Positions 1 to 11,214 are shown, counted from the first letter of the stretch. The stretch: 64,000 nucleotides of DNA from Asticcacaulis excentricus (GCF_003966695.1 NZ_AP018828.1:219501-283500), one strand, 5' to 3'. The notes: generated by a model not told the origin, from the letters alone. Program-made: numbers and translations.

Positions 1-659
1 TGCGTCAGCTTGCGCTGAGCGTCGCTGTCATTGACACGGGCAAGGTACACAAGCTCTTCCTTACTGAGGTTCTGCGCGTGACCGCGCGCCGTCAGGGTGA
101 GAATCTTGTCGCCCAGCTCGGTCGAAACGGTCGCCACAATCGTCGCCAGACGATAGCGGTCGTTTTCATTCAGATTGTTGAAATCTACGTATTTTCCCAC
201 TTCGCCAATGATCAGGCGCATGTGCACTTCGCTGACGAAGTGGCGGATAATGGCCTCGGTGCCATCCACTTCCAGCAACTGTTGCGCCAGCTCGACACGT
301 TCGGCAAAATCACCGGTGGGTTTGGCGGGACCGACCGGGCCAACGTCCTGCGCCGCCGCCGTCACCACGGGGGGCGGGCTTTCGATCATATCGACCGAAG
401 GCGCGATTTCACCAGCGGGCTGCGCCACAGGGGCCGGATTGATTTTGGCCACAGTCTGGGCCGGGATGGGTGCCTGAGCCGGTGACACGCCTTGCGGTGC
501 CGTCGCGGTGACCGGCGGATTCATCCGCTTTTGCTCCGGCTTCGGCATGACGGCAATGCGCGCGCCGGGCTCACGTTCCGGTTCGCGCGCCTGTGCCCCC
601 ATGGCCCCCATCAGCCCCAGCAGACACACACCCGTCATCACGTGCTTCAAATACACCAC
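1..659 (-). CDS. Exported DUF2059-like protein, C-terminus cut by window edge
   Basis: This frame is open from about 659 to the window edge. It begins near a GTG (659 or 656; an ATG lies at 638) and opens with a hydrophobic leader (VCLLGLMGAMGAQA) typical of a Sec signal peptide. A long Pro/Ala-rich linker follows, then an alpha-helical region with ERVELAQQLLEVDGTEAIIRHF and NLSKEELVYLARV, which resembles the DUF2059 fold. It lies 30 bp downstream of a second protein of the same layout, so the two are probably a co-transcribed paralogous pair in the periplasm. Function is unknown. The start codon is uncertain because no strong ribosome-binding site separates the candidates. Confidence 0.6.
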   Translation of the reverse strand, partial: MVYLKHVMTGVCLLGLMGAMGAQAREPEREPGARIAVMPKPEQKRMNPPVTATAPQGVSPAQAPIPAQTVAKINPAPVAQPAGEIAPSVDMIESPPPVVTAAAQDVGPVGPAKPTGDFAERVELAQQLLEVDGTEAIIRHFVSEVHMRLIIGEVGKYVDFNNLNENDRYRLATIVATVSTELGDKILTLTARGHAQNLSKEELVYLARVNDSDAQRKLT

Positions 660-689
660 TCAAACCCCCATCTCACAATGCGCTACCGG

Positions 690-1379
690 TCAGCCCGAAA
701 TGGCTTCCTTGAATGTCTTGATAATTTTTATCACCGCTTCAACCATGTAGCTCTGGATCTGCTGGGCGTTGGCGTCGGGATTCGCGAATTTGCTGGCATT
801 ATACTTGGCCGCAACCGGGCCAGAATTGGCGCTGATCAGGGTCAGGATTTCTTCTTCGCTGAAATTGGCGGACTGAGCCGTGGCGATCTGGTCAATGATG
901 CTGGCTTCGGCCTCTTTCAGTACGCGGTCGGCGATCTGATTGAACTTCAGCTCATCGGCACCACTGAGCGACTGCGCCCCCTTGCGCTCCAGAATGACCA
1001 GACGCACCGCCGCCTTGGTATTGGCCATGATCAGGCGCACATTCTTGGTCGTGCCGTTGGTTTCCATCAATTGCTTGTACAGCGCGATGCGGCGGGATTT
1101 GCGTGCGGCGGCGGCCTTGTCTTCGGGCGACACGGTGGCGGCGGCCGTCCCCTCAAGGCGCGGGGCCATGCCGATCAGCGCCGGATCAAGCTCGATCTTC
1201 GGCGCCAGCGGCGCTTCGGGCGAAATGAATGAGCCTTGCAGGGACGGGGGAACGACCGGTTGGGCCGGTGTTTTGGCGATGCCCATTGTTTGTGCCTGCG
1301 CCGAAGGGCCAAGGGCCTCAAGGCACAAAACCGTGCCCGCAATCAGCAGCCCAGACGTCAGAACCCGCATGCACGACAT
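690..1379 (-). CDS. Exported DUF2059-like protein
   Basis: A 229-residue protein with an N-terminal signal peptide (MRVLTSGLLIAGTVL, ending around SAQAQ), a proline-rich linker of about 60 residues, and a helical C-terminal domain. That domain has KQLMETNGTTKNVRLIM near residue 110 and NFSEEEILTLISANSGPVAAKY near residue 180, the spacing expected of DUF2059 proteins. I chose the ATG at 1379 because the signal peptide follows it directly; 1370 is also possible. It is followed at 30 bp by a similar gene. DUF2059 proteins are periplasmic and mostly uncharacterised, so no biochemical role is assigned. Confidence 0.6.
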   Translation of the reverse strand: MSCMRVLTSGLLIAGTVLCLEALGPSAQAQTMGIAKTPAQPVVPPSLQGSFISPEAPLAPKIELDPALIGMAPRLEGTAAATVSPEDKAAAARKSRRIALYKQLMETNGTTKNVRLIMANTKAAVRLVILERKGAQSLSGADELKFNQIADRVLKEAEASIIDQIATAQSANFSEEEILTLISANSGPVAAKYNASKFANPDANAQQIQSYMVEAVIKIIKTFKEAISG

Positions 1380-1539
1380 TTTATACCCCCAAGTGCCCGA
1401 AACCACTCAGGCCTTAAGCGACGTTAACCAATTCCTGACGAGGTGGCAACGGGGGAATCTTGAGGGGAGAAATCCGGAGCGATATGCCCAAAAGTGTAAG
1501 CGGTTTTGGGTAACCATATTGCGACAAGCCAAAGTTAAT

Positions 1540-1562
1540 CCCCCGGATGGGACATCCGGGGG
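1540..1562. terminator. Hairpin downstream of secA
   Basis: A perfect 10-bp stem (CCCCCGGATG / CATCCGGGGG) with a 3-nt loop lies just beyond the secA stop. The T-tract on the minus strand is weak (ttaacttt), so it may be an imperfect intrinsic terminator or an mRNA-stabilising hairpin. Confidence 0.55.
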
Positions 1563-1588
1563 ATAACAGGCCTTAGTCAAAGAGGATT

Positions 1589-4429
<2,841 letters not shown>

Positions 4430-4636
4430 GAGATACCCGACAATTAGATTTCAGTATTTTGACCTGTCCGCCTTATTCGGACACACCTGTTTGGATAATA
4501 TCAAGGTGTCACGTGTATGACGTAATAGGCAAATAGGCGTGAGCCAGCGCTTTTCAAGCGCGGGGACTGACTTAGGCTTGCGCTTGCGTTCTGTCAATGT
4601 AAGTTGGATGCGCACGACAGCGGGGAAGCTTTCAGT

Positions 4637-5635
4637 ATGCAGCGTTGGACAAAGCTCAGGCAGGTGGCGGTTCTGGCCCTTGTGACCCTGACGATCGCCG
4701 GGTGCGACAAACCGACTCTGGACGAGCGCCCGCCGGAGCCCGGCGATGTCGCCGTGGCCCGCATCGACGGCCACACCATCTGGGCCTCTGACGTGCGCTA
4801 TGAGGCCGTTCAACAGGGACTGATCGGCGACGGTGAGCCCTTCGATCTGGCCTCACCGCTGTTTCGCCGCACGCTGGAAGAGGTGATCGACCAGAAGCTT
4901 CTGGCGCAGGCGGCGCTGAAAAAAGGCATTGATCGCACCGAGCTGGCGCAGCGCCGTATCGCGGCGGCGCGTGAGGATATTCTGGGGCATATGCTGCTGG
5001 AACAGAGCGTCGATGCCTCTATTGACGACAAGAAGGTCAAGGACCTCTACGACGAACAGGTCAAGCTGGCGCAGAAGTCCGAGGAAATCCGCGCGCGCCT
5101 GATCCTCGTCAAAACACGGCCCGAAGCCGACAATGTGATGCGTCAGCTTCAGGGCGGCAGCCTGTTTGAAGCCATGGCCATGGAGCGCTCGATTGATCAG
5201 GCGACGCGCTTCAACGGCGGCGATATGGGCTATTTCACCACCGACGTTATCCCGGAAAGCTATCGCGCAGCCCTGATGACGGCCAAGCCGGGTCAGATCG
5301 CCGGACCGGTGCAGATCGATGGCGGCTGGGCTGTGTTCAAGGTCGAGGAGCGCCGTCCGGAACAACCGATGACGATCGAAGAGGCGCGTCCGGGCATTGT
5401 CTCGGCGCTCAAGCTGGAGCAGGTGCGGGGCCTGCTGGGCGGCTTGCGCGACGGGGCGCGCGTTGAATTTCTGGTCAAGGGCCTGAGCAGCAGCGAAGAC
5501 CGCGAACCGGCCTCGGCCCCGGCGGGAGCCTCGGCCTCCAGCGCCAGCGGCAGCGAGGCCGCTGACGATGTGGGTGAAAGTCCGGAAAAGGCCGCCGCTT
5601 CGGCCACATCCTCGCGCACGGCGACGAAGAAGTAA
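4637..5635 (+). CDS. Lipoprotein peptidyl-prolyl isomerase, parvulin type
   Basis: 332 residues starting at the ATG at 4637, which has a purine-rich GGGGAAG upstream and leads straight into a lipoprotein signal ending in the lipobox LTIAGC. A SurA-like helical N-domain (about residues 30-150) is followed by a PpiC rotamase domain (about 150-245) with ARLILVKTRPEA and GGDMGYFTTDVIPESYRAAL, matching the parvulin core. The C-terminal 60 residues are low-complexity Ala/Ser. The product would be membrane-anchored in the periplasm and assist folding of translocated proteins, which fits its position beside secA. Substrates are unknown. An in-frame upstream ATG at 4604 is rejected because it would bury the signal peptide. 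Confidence 0.85.
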   Translation: MQRWTKLRQVAVLALVTLTIAGCDKPTLDERPPEPGDVAVARIDGHTIWASDVRYEAVQQGLIGDGEPFDLASPLFRRTLEEVIDQKLLAQAALKKGIDRTELAQRRIAAAREDILGHMLLEQSVDASIDDKKVKDLYDEQVKLAQKSEEIRARLILVKTRPEADNVMRQLQGGSLFEAMAMERSIDQATRFNGGDMGYFTTDVIPESYRAALMTAKPGQIAGPVQIDGGWAVFKVEERRPEQPMTIEEARPGIVSALKLEQVRGLLGGLRDGARVEFLVKGLSSSEDREPASAPAGASASSASGSEAADDVGESPEKAAASATSSRTATKK

Positions 5636-5729
5636 GCAATCGGCATCGCCCTGCACAAAAGCCTTCACAGCGTCATGATTTGGGGCTAAGCCGCGCTTTT
5701 TGATGTCCTACGCACTGGAGCTGCGCGCC

Positions 5730-7172
5730 ATGACCAAGCCGCCGTCGCCGACCGGCAAAACGCCCGATACCTCTGCCGCGGCTTCTGGTCAGGAACGAGG
5801 TCAGGTGAATCCGCTGGGGGCCGCGCTCGATCCACTGGCCAATGTGCTGAAAAAGGCCGTGCAAACCGGGGCTGAATTGGTCGGTGTGCATACGTCCGCA
5901 CCCGCTGAGCCCGCCAAACCGGCGACCGGTAAGCCGGGTCTGGCCGTATCGCCGCTGGCGGTTGATCTACCACCTATGCCGCCGGTGGGCGGGGTCGATA
6001 TCGCCATTGCCCGCGCGGGCTATTACAAGCACGTTCGTCCTGATCTGCTGGTGATGAAGTTCGCCGAAGGCACCACGGCGGCGGGCGTCTTCACGCGGCA
6101 TAGTATTGGTTCGGCCCCGGTCGATTGGTGCAAGAAGCAACTGGCGGCCAATGAAGGCAATGAAATCCGCGCGCTGGTCTGCAATGCCGGCTGTGCCAAC
6201 GCCTTTACGGGCAAGCTGGGGGCCGATGCGGCGCGCCGTACGGCGGCGGCTGTGGCCCGGCGACTCGATTGCCGTCAGCGCGACATCATGCTGGCCTCGA
6301 CCGGTGTGATCGGCGTGGTGCTGGATGACGCCAAGATCGCCGCGCAACTGCCGCTGATCGAAGAGTCGTTCAAGGCCGATGCCTGGCACGCGGCGGCTCA
6401 GGCCATCATGACCACCGACACCTTCCCAAAGGGCGCTTATGAAACCGCCCTGATCGACGGCGTAGAGGTGAAGATCGCCGGTATCGCCAAGGGGTCGGGC
6501 ATGATCGCGCCGGACATGGCGACCATGCTGGCCTTTATCGTCACGGACGCGACCCTCTCGGCCGGCGTGCTGCAATCGCTGCTGGGGCTCTATACGCGCA
6601 CCACCTTCAACAGCGTGACGGTCGATGGTGATACCTCGACCAACGATACGGCGCTTTTGTTTGCCACGGGGGCGGCGGGGGCCCCGAAGATCAGCCGCGC
6701 GGGCGACAAGCGTCTGGCCGACTTCCGCGACAAGCTGGAAAAGGTGATGCACAGCCTCGCCACCCAGCTTATCCGCGACGGCGAAGGTGCGACCAAGTTC
6801 GTCAAGGTCACGGTGACGGGGGCGTCCTCACCGGCGTCGGCGCGCAAGATCGCCAAGTCGATCGCCGAAAGCCCGCTGTGCAAGACCGCCTGGGCCGGCG
6901 AAGACGCCAACTGGGGCCGCATCGTCATGGCGGTAGGCAAGACCGAGGAAGAGGTGGACCGCGACCACCTCGCCATCCGTTTCGGGGAGCTTGTGGCTGC
7001 CGAACACGGCGCCGTGTCGCTGACCTATGATGAGGCGGCGATGAGCGCCTATATGAAGAAACAGGAACTGGAAATCAGCGTCGATGTCGGCGTCGGCCGA
7101 GGGTCTGCGCACGTCTATACCTGCGACCTGACGCATGGGTATATCAGCATAAATGGCGATTATCGATCATAG
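5730..7172 (+). CDS. argJ: Glutamate N-acetyltransferase / ornithine acetyltransferase ArgJ
   Basis: ArgJ recycles the acetyl group from N-acetylornithine to glutamate in arginine biosynthesis. The proenzyme self-cleaves before a conserved threonine, visible here in MIAPDMATML (Thr265 with this start), preceded by the conserved KGSGM. The catalytic core starts around residue 75 (GGVDIAIARAGYYKHVRPDLLVMKF) and ends with the usual YISINGDYRS. The protein has 480 residues, about 70 more than usual, because of a Pro/Ala/Thr-rich N-terminal extension. I chose the ATG at 5730, which has GGAG 9 nt upstream, over a TTG/ATG at 5700/5703. An 18-bp hairpin follows the stop immediately. Confidence 0.95.
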   Translation: MTKPPSPTGKTPDTSAAASGQERGQVNPLGAALDPLANVLKKAVQTGAELVGVHTSAPAEPAKPATGKPGLAVSPLAVDLPPMPPVGGVDIAIARAGYYKHVRPDLLVMKFAEGTTAAGVFTRHSIGSAPVDWCKKQLAANEGNEIRALVCNAGCANAFTGKLGADAARRTAAAVARRLDCRQRDIMLASTGVIGVVLDDAKIAAQLPLIEESFKADAWHAAAQAIMTTDTFPKGAYETALIDGVEVKIAGIAKGSGMIAPDMATMLAFIVTDATLSAGVLQSLLGLYTRTTFNSVTVDGDTSTNDTALLFATGAAGAPKISRAGDKRLADFRDKLEKVMHSLATQLIRDGEGATKFVKVTVTGASSPASARKIAKSIAESPLCKTAWAGEDANWGRIVMAVGKTEEEVDRDHLAIRFGELVAAEHGAVSLTYDEAAMSAYMKKQELEISVDVGVGRGSAHVYTCDLTHGYISINGDYRS

Positions 7173-7215
7173 CACTAAAAAAGCCCTTCCGAAATTTGGA
7201 AGGGCTTTTTTAGTG
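7173..7215. terminator. Bidirectional intrinsic terminator after argJ
   Basis: A perfect 18-bp inverted repeat (CACTAAAAAAGCCCTTCC / GGAAGGGCTTTTTTAGTG) with a 7-nt loop and T-tracts on both strands. It lies between argJ and the convergent small exported protein gene and can terminate both. Confidence 0.95.
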
Positions 7216-7218
7216 TCT

Positions 7219-7647
7219 TTACGGGGCCACGTCGTCCGGGGACAGGTCGCGCAGGGTGATGTGCTGCGCCTTCCAACCCTTGTCGGTACGGAACATCACG
7301 ACGGATACAAAATAGGGTCCGTTATTGTTGTAAATTACATATTGGCGATAAACCAGTTGAGTCCCAAGGGTGCTTTCCGTCACCTTTTCATACTTCAGCG
7401 GCGAAACGAAATATTCGCTTACCTGCTTGGTGAGACCAACGAGATTGCGTAGTAACTGTGCTTGATCCTTGATCTGGGGCATCATCAGCTCATTGAAGGC
7501 GTCATCGTATTGTTTCGCATTGACCTTCGACATGAAGCTATCAAAGACCTGATCCATCTGTTTTGAGTCGGCATCGCTGACCTGAGCATAGGCCGTCACC
7601 GGCAGCAGCAGAAACAAGCTGACGATAAGGCTGAACAAGGTTTTCAT
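7219..7647 (-). CDS. Small exported protein of unknown function
   Basis: 142 residues with a clear Sec signal peptide (KTLFSLIVSLFLLLPVTAYA, cleavage near AYAQ). A compact alpha+beta domain follows, with MDQVFDSFMSKVNAKQYDDAFNEL and later FVSVVMFRTDKGWKAQHITLRDL. The layout (helical N-half, beta-rich C-half) recalls small periplasmic NTF2-like or DUF4019-like folds, but I cannot assign a family with confidence. It is convergent with argJ and shares its terminator. Confidence 0.7.
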   Translation of the reverse strand: MKTLFSLIVSLFLLLPVTAYAQVSDADSKQMDQVFDSFMSKVNAKQYDDAFNELMMPQIKDQAQLLRNLVGLTKQVSEYFVSPLKYEKVTESTLGTQLVYRQYVIYNNNGPYFVSVVMFRTDKGWKAQHITLRDLSPDDVAP

Positions 7648-7756
7648 TTAATTTCCCTCTTAAAGTTCGTCCCGAACGATAGCCAAATGCCGTTAGCTGC
7701 ACAAGTGAGGCGGGTTTGGTGGTAAAATACCCGCCGTTTAACGATGGGCGTGCTTG

Positions 7757-7781
7757 ATATGGACCATCTTTTGGTCCATAT
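7757..7781. promoter_or_regulatory. Palindromic operator upstream of the toxin-antitoxin pair
   Basis: A perfect 10-bp inverted repeat (ATATGGACCA / TGGTCCATAT) with a 5-nt spacer ends 18 bp before the antitoxin ATG. Phd/YefM-type antitoxins repress their own promoters by binding such palindromes, so this is the likely autoregulatory site. Confidence 0.75.
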
Positions 7782-7799
7782 TTCTAACGGAGGCCCGCC

Positions 7800-8057
7800 A
7801 TGTTCATTTCCGTTACCGATGCCAAGGCTCAACTGACTGATCTGGTCCGCCGCGCGGAAGCGGGCGACGAGGTGATCCTGACCCGTCATGGTCATGCGGC
7901 CGTGCGTCTTGTGCCGGTCAAGCCCAAGCTGACACCTGACCAACGTCGTAAAATTATTGAGGACTTTCAAAAATCTATCGAAGGCAAGGTTCTGCCCGGT
8001 CCGGATGCGGCTCATTCCGCCGACTTTCTGTATGGTGACGATGGCTTGCCTGGATGA
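7800..8057 (+). CDS. Phd/YefM-family antitoxin
   Basis: 85 residues. The N-terminus MFISVTDAKAQLTDLVRRAEAGDEVILTRHGHAAVRLVP matches the Phd/YefM antitoxin DNA-binding fold (sequence pattern: sv.eak..l..ll..v..Ge.v.itr.g.p.a.lvp). The charged C-terminal 40 residues would wrap the toxin. A ribosome-binding site, GGAGG, precedes the ATG. The stop codon overlaps the toxin start by four bases (ATGA), implying translational coupling, and a strong palindrome lies just upstream for autorepression. Confidence 0.9.
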   Translation: MFISVTDAKAQLTDLVRRAEAGDEVILTRHGHAAVRLVPVKPKLTPDQRRKIIEDFQKSIEGKVLPGPDAAHSADFLYGDDGLPG

Positions 8058-8437
8058 TGGTCATAGATAGTTCGGCCCTGATCGCGCTCGTGCAGAAAGA
8101 AGTTACCGCGGAGGCCTGTACAGCGGCCATTGCCGCAGCCGATCGGTTATTTTTGTCTGCGGCCGTGCTGGCAGAGGTGTCAGTCGTGGCCGGGCATCGC
8201 GGATTTTTGCCGCAGTTACAGGTCTTGATGAATCAAATGGACATTGAGGTCATTCCTGTTGATGAACATACAGCAGAGCTGGTGACCGCAGCCTACATGG
8301 TCTGGGGCAAGGGGCGGCATAAGGCCGGACTTAACCTGATGGATTGCTTTTCCTACGTGACCGCCAAATCCCTCGATTGCCCCCTGCTGTTCGTCGGCAA
8401 TGACTTTTCCCAAACCGATATTGTGAGTGCCCTATGA
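8054..8437 (+). CDS. VapC-type PIN-domain toxin ribonuclease
   Basis: 127 residues (126 if the second ATG at 8057 is used). PIN-domain acidic residues are visible: Asp5 in VIDSSAL, Glu41 in LAEVSVV, Asp97 in LNLMDCFSYVTAK and Asp117 in FVGNDF. These coordinate the metal that cleaves RNA; many VapC toxins cut tRNA, but the target here is unknown. It overlaps the antitoxin at its start and the mutT ATG at its end, both by ATGA. The module thus appears inserted into an argJ-mutT region without breaking translation of mutT. Confidence 0.9.
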   Translation: MMVIDSSALIALVQKEVTAEACTAAIAAADRLFLSAAVLAEVSVVAGHRGFLPQLQVLMNQMDIEVIPVDEHTAELVTAAYMVWGKGRHKAGLNLMDCFSYVTAKSLDCPLLFVGNDFSQTDIVSAL

Positions 8438-8832
8438 AAACCGTACTTGTCGTTGCGGCGGCCCTGATCGACAGTGACGGGCGGGTGCTGATCGCCCAGC
8501 GCCCGGAAGGCAAGTCGCTGGCCGGGCAGTGGGAGTTTCCCGGCGGCAAGGTTGAGCCCGGCGAAACTCCCGAAGCGGCGCTGATCCGTGAGCTTGAGGA
8601 AGAACTGGGTATTACGACGAAGGCCGCCTGTCTGGCCCCCTTCGTCTTTGCCTCGCATACCTATGAGACATTTCATCTCTTGATGCCGCTGTATCTGATC
8701 CGCCGCTGGGAGGGCACGCCGCAGCCGAAGGAACACACAGCGCTGAAATGGGTACGGCCCAAAGACATGCGCGACTATCCCATGCCCCCGGCGGACCTGC
8801 CGCTGGTGGCGTATCTCAATGATTTTATTTGA
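8434..8832 (+). CDS. mutT: 8-oxo-dGTP diphosphatase MutT (Nudix hydrolase)
   Basis: 132 residues with the complete Nudix box from GGKVEPGETPEAALIRELEEELGI (GX5EX7REUXEEXGU). The conserved WEFPGGK before it and the overall length fit MutT, which removes oxidised dGTP from the nucleotide pool. Its ATG lies within the toxin stop (ATGA), so in this genome it is probably translated from the toxin-antitoxin mRNA unless an internal promoter exists. Assignment to MutT rather than another Nudix family is from overall similarity. Confidence 0.88.
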   Translation: MKTVLVVAAALIDSDGRVLIAQRPEGKSLAGQWEFPGGKVEPGETPEAALIRELEEELGITTKAACLAPFVFASHTYETFHLLMPLYLIRRWEGTPQPKEHTALKWVRPKDMRDYPMPPADLPLVAYLNDFI

Positions 8833-8838
8833 GGCGTG

Positions 8839-9243
8839 ATGCAAACGCCTTTGAAATTATGGTTGTGGTCGTACCGTAGTATGCGTCCGCGTTATTCAGG
8901 TTATCATCTGAAGGCGGAGAGGGCGTCGTGCGCTCTATTGATTGATCGGATCACCGTTTGGGACTTCACCAAGGTCAGTTTTTCCTTGCAACCCGTTCCA
9001 CAGGAAATGCCTCTCATACTGGCTTCGGAAGGCGTTAAATTCGAGCCCTTTGACAAATGGCGACTGAGGCGAGACGAGACCATTCAAGGCTTCTGGCAAT
9101 CAGAGCGAAATGGGGTGATGCTGGACACGGCCTTAAATTCGAAGGGCATCGAACGCTTGAGCGAGGCCTTCACTTATATGCTCGATGGAGAATGGGATTA
9201 CCGGGTCGAAGATATGTCGTTCTGGGGCGAACCACACAATTAG
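8839..9243 (+). CDS. Hypothetical protein
   Basis: 134 residues, starting a few bases after mutT; an ATG at 8839 follows GAGG, and a GTG at 8836 is an alternative. It contains several tryptophans (LKLWLWSYRS, SFWGEP) and no signal peptide or recognisable motif. Composition is slightly less GC-rich than mutT. Same strand and close spacing suggest it is read with mutT. I do not recognise the family. Confidence 0.55.
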   Translation: MQTPLKLWLWSYRSMRPRYSGYHLKAERASCALLIDRITVWDFTKVSFSLQPVPQEMPLILASEGVKFEPFDKWRLRRDETIQGFWQSERNGVMLDTALNSKGIERLSEAFTYMLDGEWDYRVEDMSFWGEPHN

Positions 9244-9292
9244 CCTCCCTGAAACGAAGTGCGACGAAGCCAATTCTGCTGAGGCGTTTTCT

Positions 9293-10174
9293 TTACAGCT
9301 TCCCCTCTTTCACCCCCAAGGCGTCGGCCAGACGCACCTTGGCGGAGCCCGGACGCAGTGGCTTTTGCTGGCTTTCGTGCGGGGTCCAGCCGGATAGGGT
9401 GATGATCTCGAACGTGGCGCGCACGCCGCCTTCTGGATGAGGATAGCGTTCGGCGTAAAGTTCAAACGCCCGGCTGAGGATGGCGCGGCTCAGCCCCTTG
9501 CGCGGGCGGTCGAACAGGATGTTGGTTTCCCCCATGGCCCGCAGATCGCGCAGCAGGTTGAGCGGGTGGGCATAGCTGACCACCACCTTGTCTGTATCGA
9601 CAACGGGCATGTTAAACCCGGCGCGGCGCAGCAAATCCACGCAGTCCGGCCCTTCGGCAAAGGGGGCGACGCGCGCCCCCGTGCCGCCGCGGATTTCCAG
9701 TTCGGCCTCCATCAGCACGCGGCGCAATTCGTGCAGGGTCTCACCGCCGAATTGCGAGGCGATCAAAAGGCCGTCGGGCCTCAGGGCGCGGCGCAACTGC
9801 ACCAGCACACCGGGCAGGTCGTTGGTGGTGTGAAAGGCCAGAGACGACACCACCAGATCGAGCGTGTCGTCGCCAAAGGGCAGGGCCTCTTCGTCCAGCA
9901 CCACGGCGGGGTGGTGGCGGGCCGACAGGTCGCTTTCGATCAGATAGCCGATCTTGGCGGCCACCTCCGGCGTCTCGGCCAATAGCTCAGCGAAACGGCC
10001 ATCGCGGCGGCCGATCTCCAGCGCCACGTCGAAGCGGCGATTGATGGCCGCCAAGGTGTCGATCATGTCCTCGGCGCTGCGGCGTTTCAGGAAGTTGGCC
10101 GTGGCGAAATCGCCCGCCGTGCGGTCGAGGCGGTGACGCAGCAGTTGACGATCGAAGAGGCGCGGTGTTGTCAT
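9293..10174 (-). CDS. SAM-dependent methyltransferase, BioC/NDUFAF5-like
   Basis: 293 residues from the ATG at 10174 (MTTPRLFDRQLLRHRLDR). The class I methyltransferase fold is evident: VALEIGRRDGRFAELLAE (motif I), LPFGDDTLDLVVSSLAFHTTNDLPGVL (motifs II-III) and LRPDGLLIASQFGGETLHELR. The last signature and the N-terminal FDRQLLRHRLDR are typical of the alphaproteobacterial relatives of mitochondrial NDUFAF5 and BioC. Substrate is not determined; NDUFAF5 hydroxylates complex I, so methylation itself is not certain. It is head-to-head with comF, with only 22 bp between start codons. Confidence 0.85.
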   Translation of the reverse strand: MTTPRLFDRQLLRHRLDRTAGDFATANFLKRRSAEDMIDTLAAINRRFDVALEIGRRDGRFAELLAETPEVAAKIGYLIESDLSARHHPAVVLDEEALPFGDDTLDLVVSSLAFHTTNDLPGVLVQLRRALRPDGLLIASQFGGETLHELRRVLMEAELEIRGGTGARVAPFAEGPDCVDLLRRAGFNMPVVDTDKVVVSYAHPLNLLRDLRAMGETNILFDRPRKGLSRAILSRAFELYAERYPHPEGGVRATFEIITLSGWTPHESQQKPLRPGSAKVRLADALGVKEGKL

Positions 10175-10196
10175 GTCGTTCAAATAGGGGGTGGGG

Positions 10197-11039
10197 ATGC
10201 GGCTGTCCATAGACGGGCTGAAAACGTGGGTGACAGAGCAGGCGCTCGTCCCGCGTCTGCGCGAAGGCGGGACGCGGTTGCTGGATGCGCTTTATCCGCG
10301 TCAGGCGCTTACTCACGACCCCGACCTGCGTAATTCAGCGGGGGTAAAAGACGCAGTACAGGCCGGCGGCCTGACGGCGGACGACTGGAGTGCCATTCGC
10401 TTCCTGACGGGGCAGGGTTGCGACATGTGCGCGCGACCGTTTGAAGGCGGGGTGTTTCTGGGGGCTGGGGCGCTTTGTGAGGCTTGCACGCAAAAGCCGT
10501 TTCCCTTTCGCCGTGGCCGCGCTGCCTGTCTTTATACCGATGCCTCAAAGGGCCTGATTCTGGCGTTTAAACACGCGGACCGGCTCGATTTGCGGCCCAT
10601 ATTGTCAGGTTGGCTGTCGCGCGCCGGGGCCGAGCTGATGGAGGAGGTCGATGTGATCGTGCCGGTGCCCCTGCACTGGCGCAGACTGTTTCAGCGTCGC
10701 TACAATCAGGCGGCGGAGCTGGCCCGGCCTCTGGCGCGGCAGTATCAGAAGGACTTTGTGCCCGACGCTCTGATCCGACAGCGCGCGACCTCGGTGCAGT
10801 TCAGCCGCGCCCGCACGGCCAAAGGCCGCCGCGAAGATCGTTTTGAGAATGTGAAGGGGGCTTTTGCCGTAACGGCCTCCGGCGCGCGGCGTTTGCGCGG
10901 ACGGCGGGTGCTGCTGGTCGATGATGTGTTCACCTCCGGGGCGACGCTCACGGCCTGCGCCAAGGCCCTGCGTGAGGCCGGGGCGCGCGACGTCGATGTG
11001 CTGGTGCTGGCCCGCGCCGTACCGGCGGTGGAGGTGTAA
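10197..11039 (+). CDS. comF: ComF-family phosphoribosyltransferase-like protein
   Basis: 280 residues. A double zinc-ribbon-like segment near residue 75 (CDMCARPF and CEACTQKP) is followed by a phosphoribosyltransferase fold whose PRPP-binding loop is VLLVDDVFTSGATLTACAKAL. This is the ComF/GntX layout. ComF proteins take part in DNA uptake in transformable species, but in most alphaproteobacteria the role is unproven. The ATG at 10197 follows a G-rich stretch; GTG at 10191 is an alternative. Downstream grxC, nitrilase and DUF1178 genes form a conserved block. Confidence 0.88.
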   Translation: MRLSIDGLKTWVTEQALVPRLREGGTRLLDALYPRQALTHDPDLRNSAGVKDAVQAGGLTADDWSAIRFLTGQGCDMCARPFEGGVFLGAGALCEACTQKPFPFRRGRAACLYTDASKGLILAFKHADRLDLRPILSGWLSRAGAELMEEVDVIVPVPLHWRRLFQRRYNQAAELARPLARQYQKDFVPDALIRQRATSVQFSRARTAKGRREDRFENVKGAFAVTASGARRLRGRRVLLVDDVFTSGATLTACAKALREAGARDVDVLVLARAVPAVEV

Positions 11040-11044
11040 TCCTT

Positions 11045-11214
11045 ATACCTCCCCGACTTGTCGGGGAGGGGGACCGCGCCCGAAGGGCGTGGTGGTGGGG
11101 TGTCTTGTTTCGTTCAGCGAGTCTTTTTGCGTAAGAAGCAAAATCCCCACCACCGCATCTCACCTGCTTTCAGCAGGCTCGTGCGGTCCCCCTCCCCAGC
11201 AAGCTGGGGAGGTA
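11045..11214. repeat. Inverted pair of GC-rich intergenic repeats
   Basis: The left arm (11045-11100) contains TACCTCCCC, GGGGAGGGGGACCG and GGTGGTGGGG. The right arm (11145-11214) is its mirror: CCCCACCACCG, then CGGTCCCCCTCCCC, then GGGGAGGTA. Each arm also folds into its own small hairpin. A single related copy lies at 18160-18215. It occupies the 297-bp gap between comF and grxC, in which I see no other gene. Confidence 0.85.
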
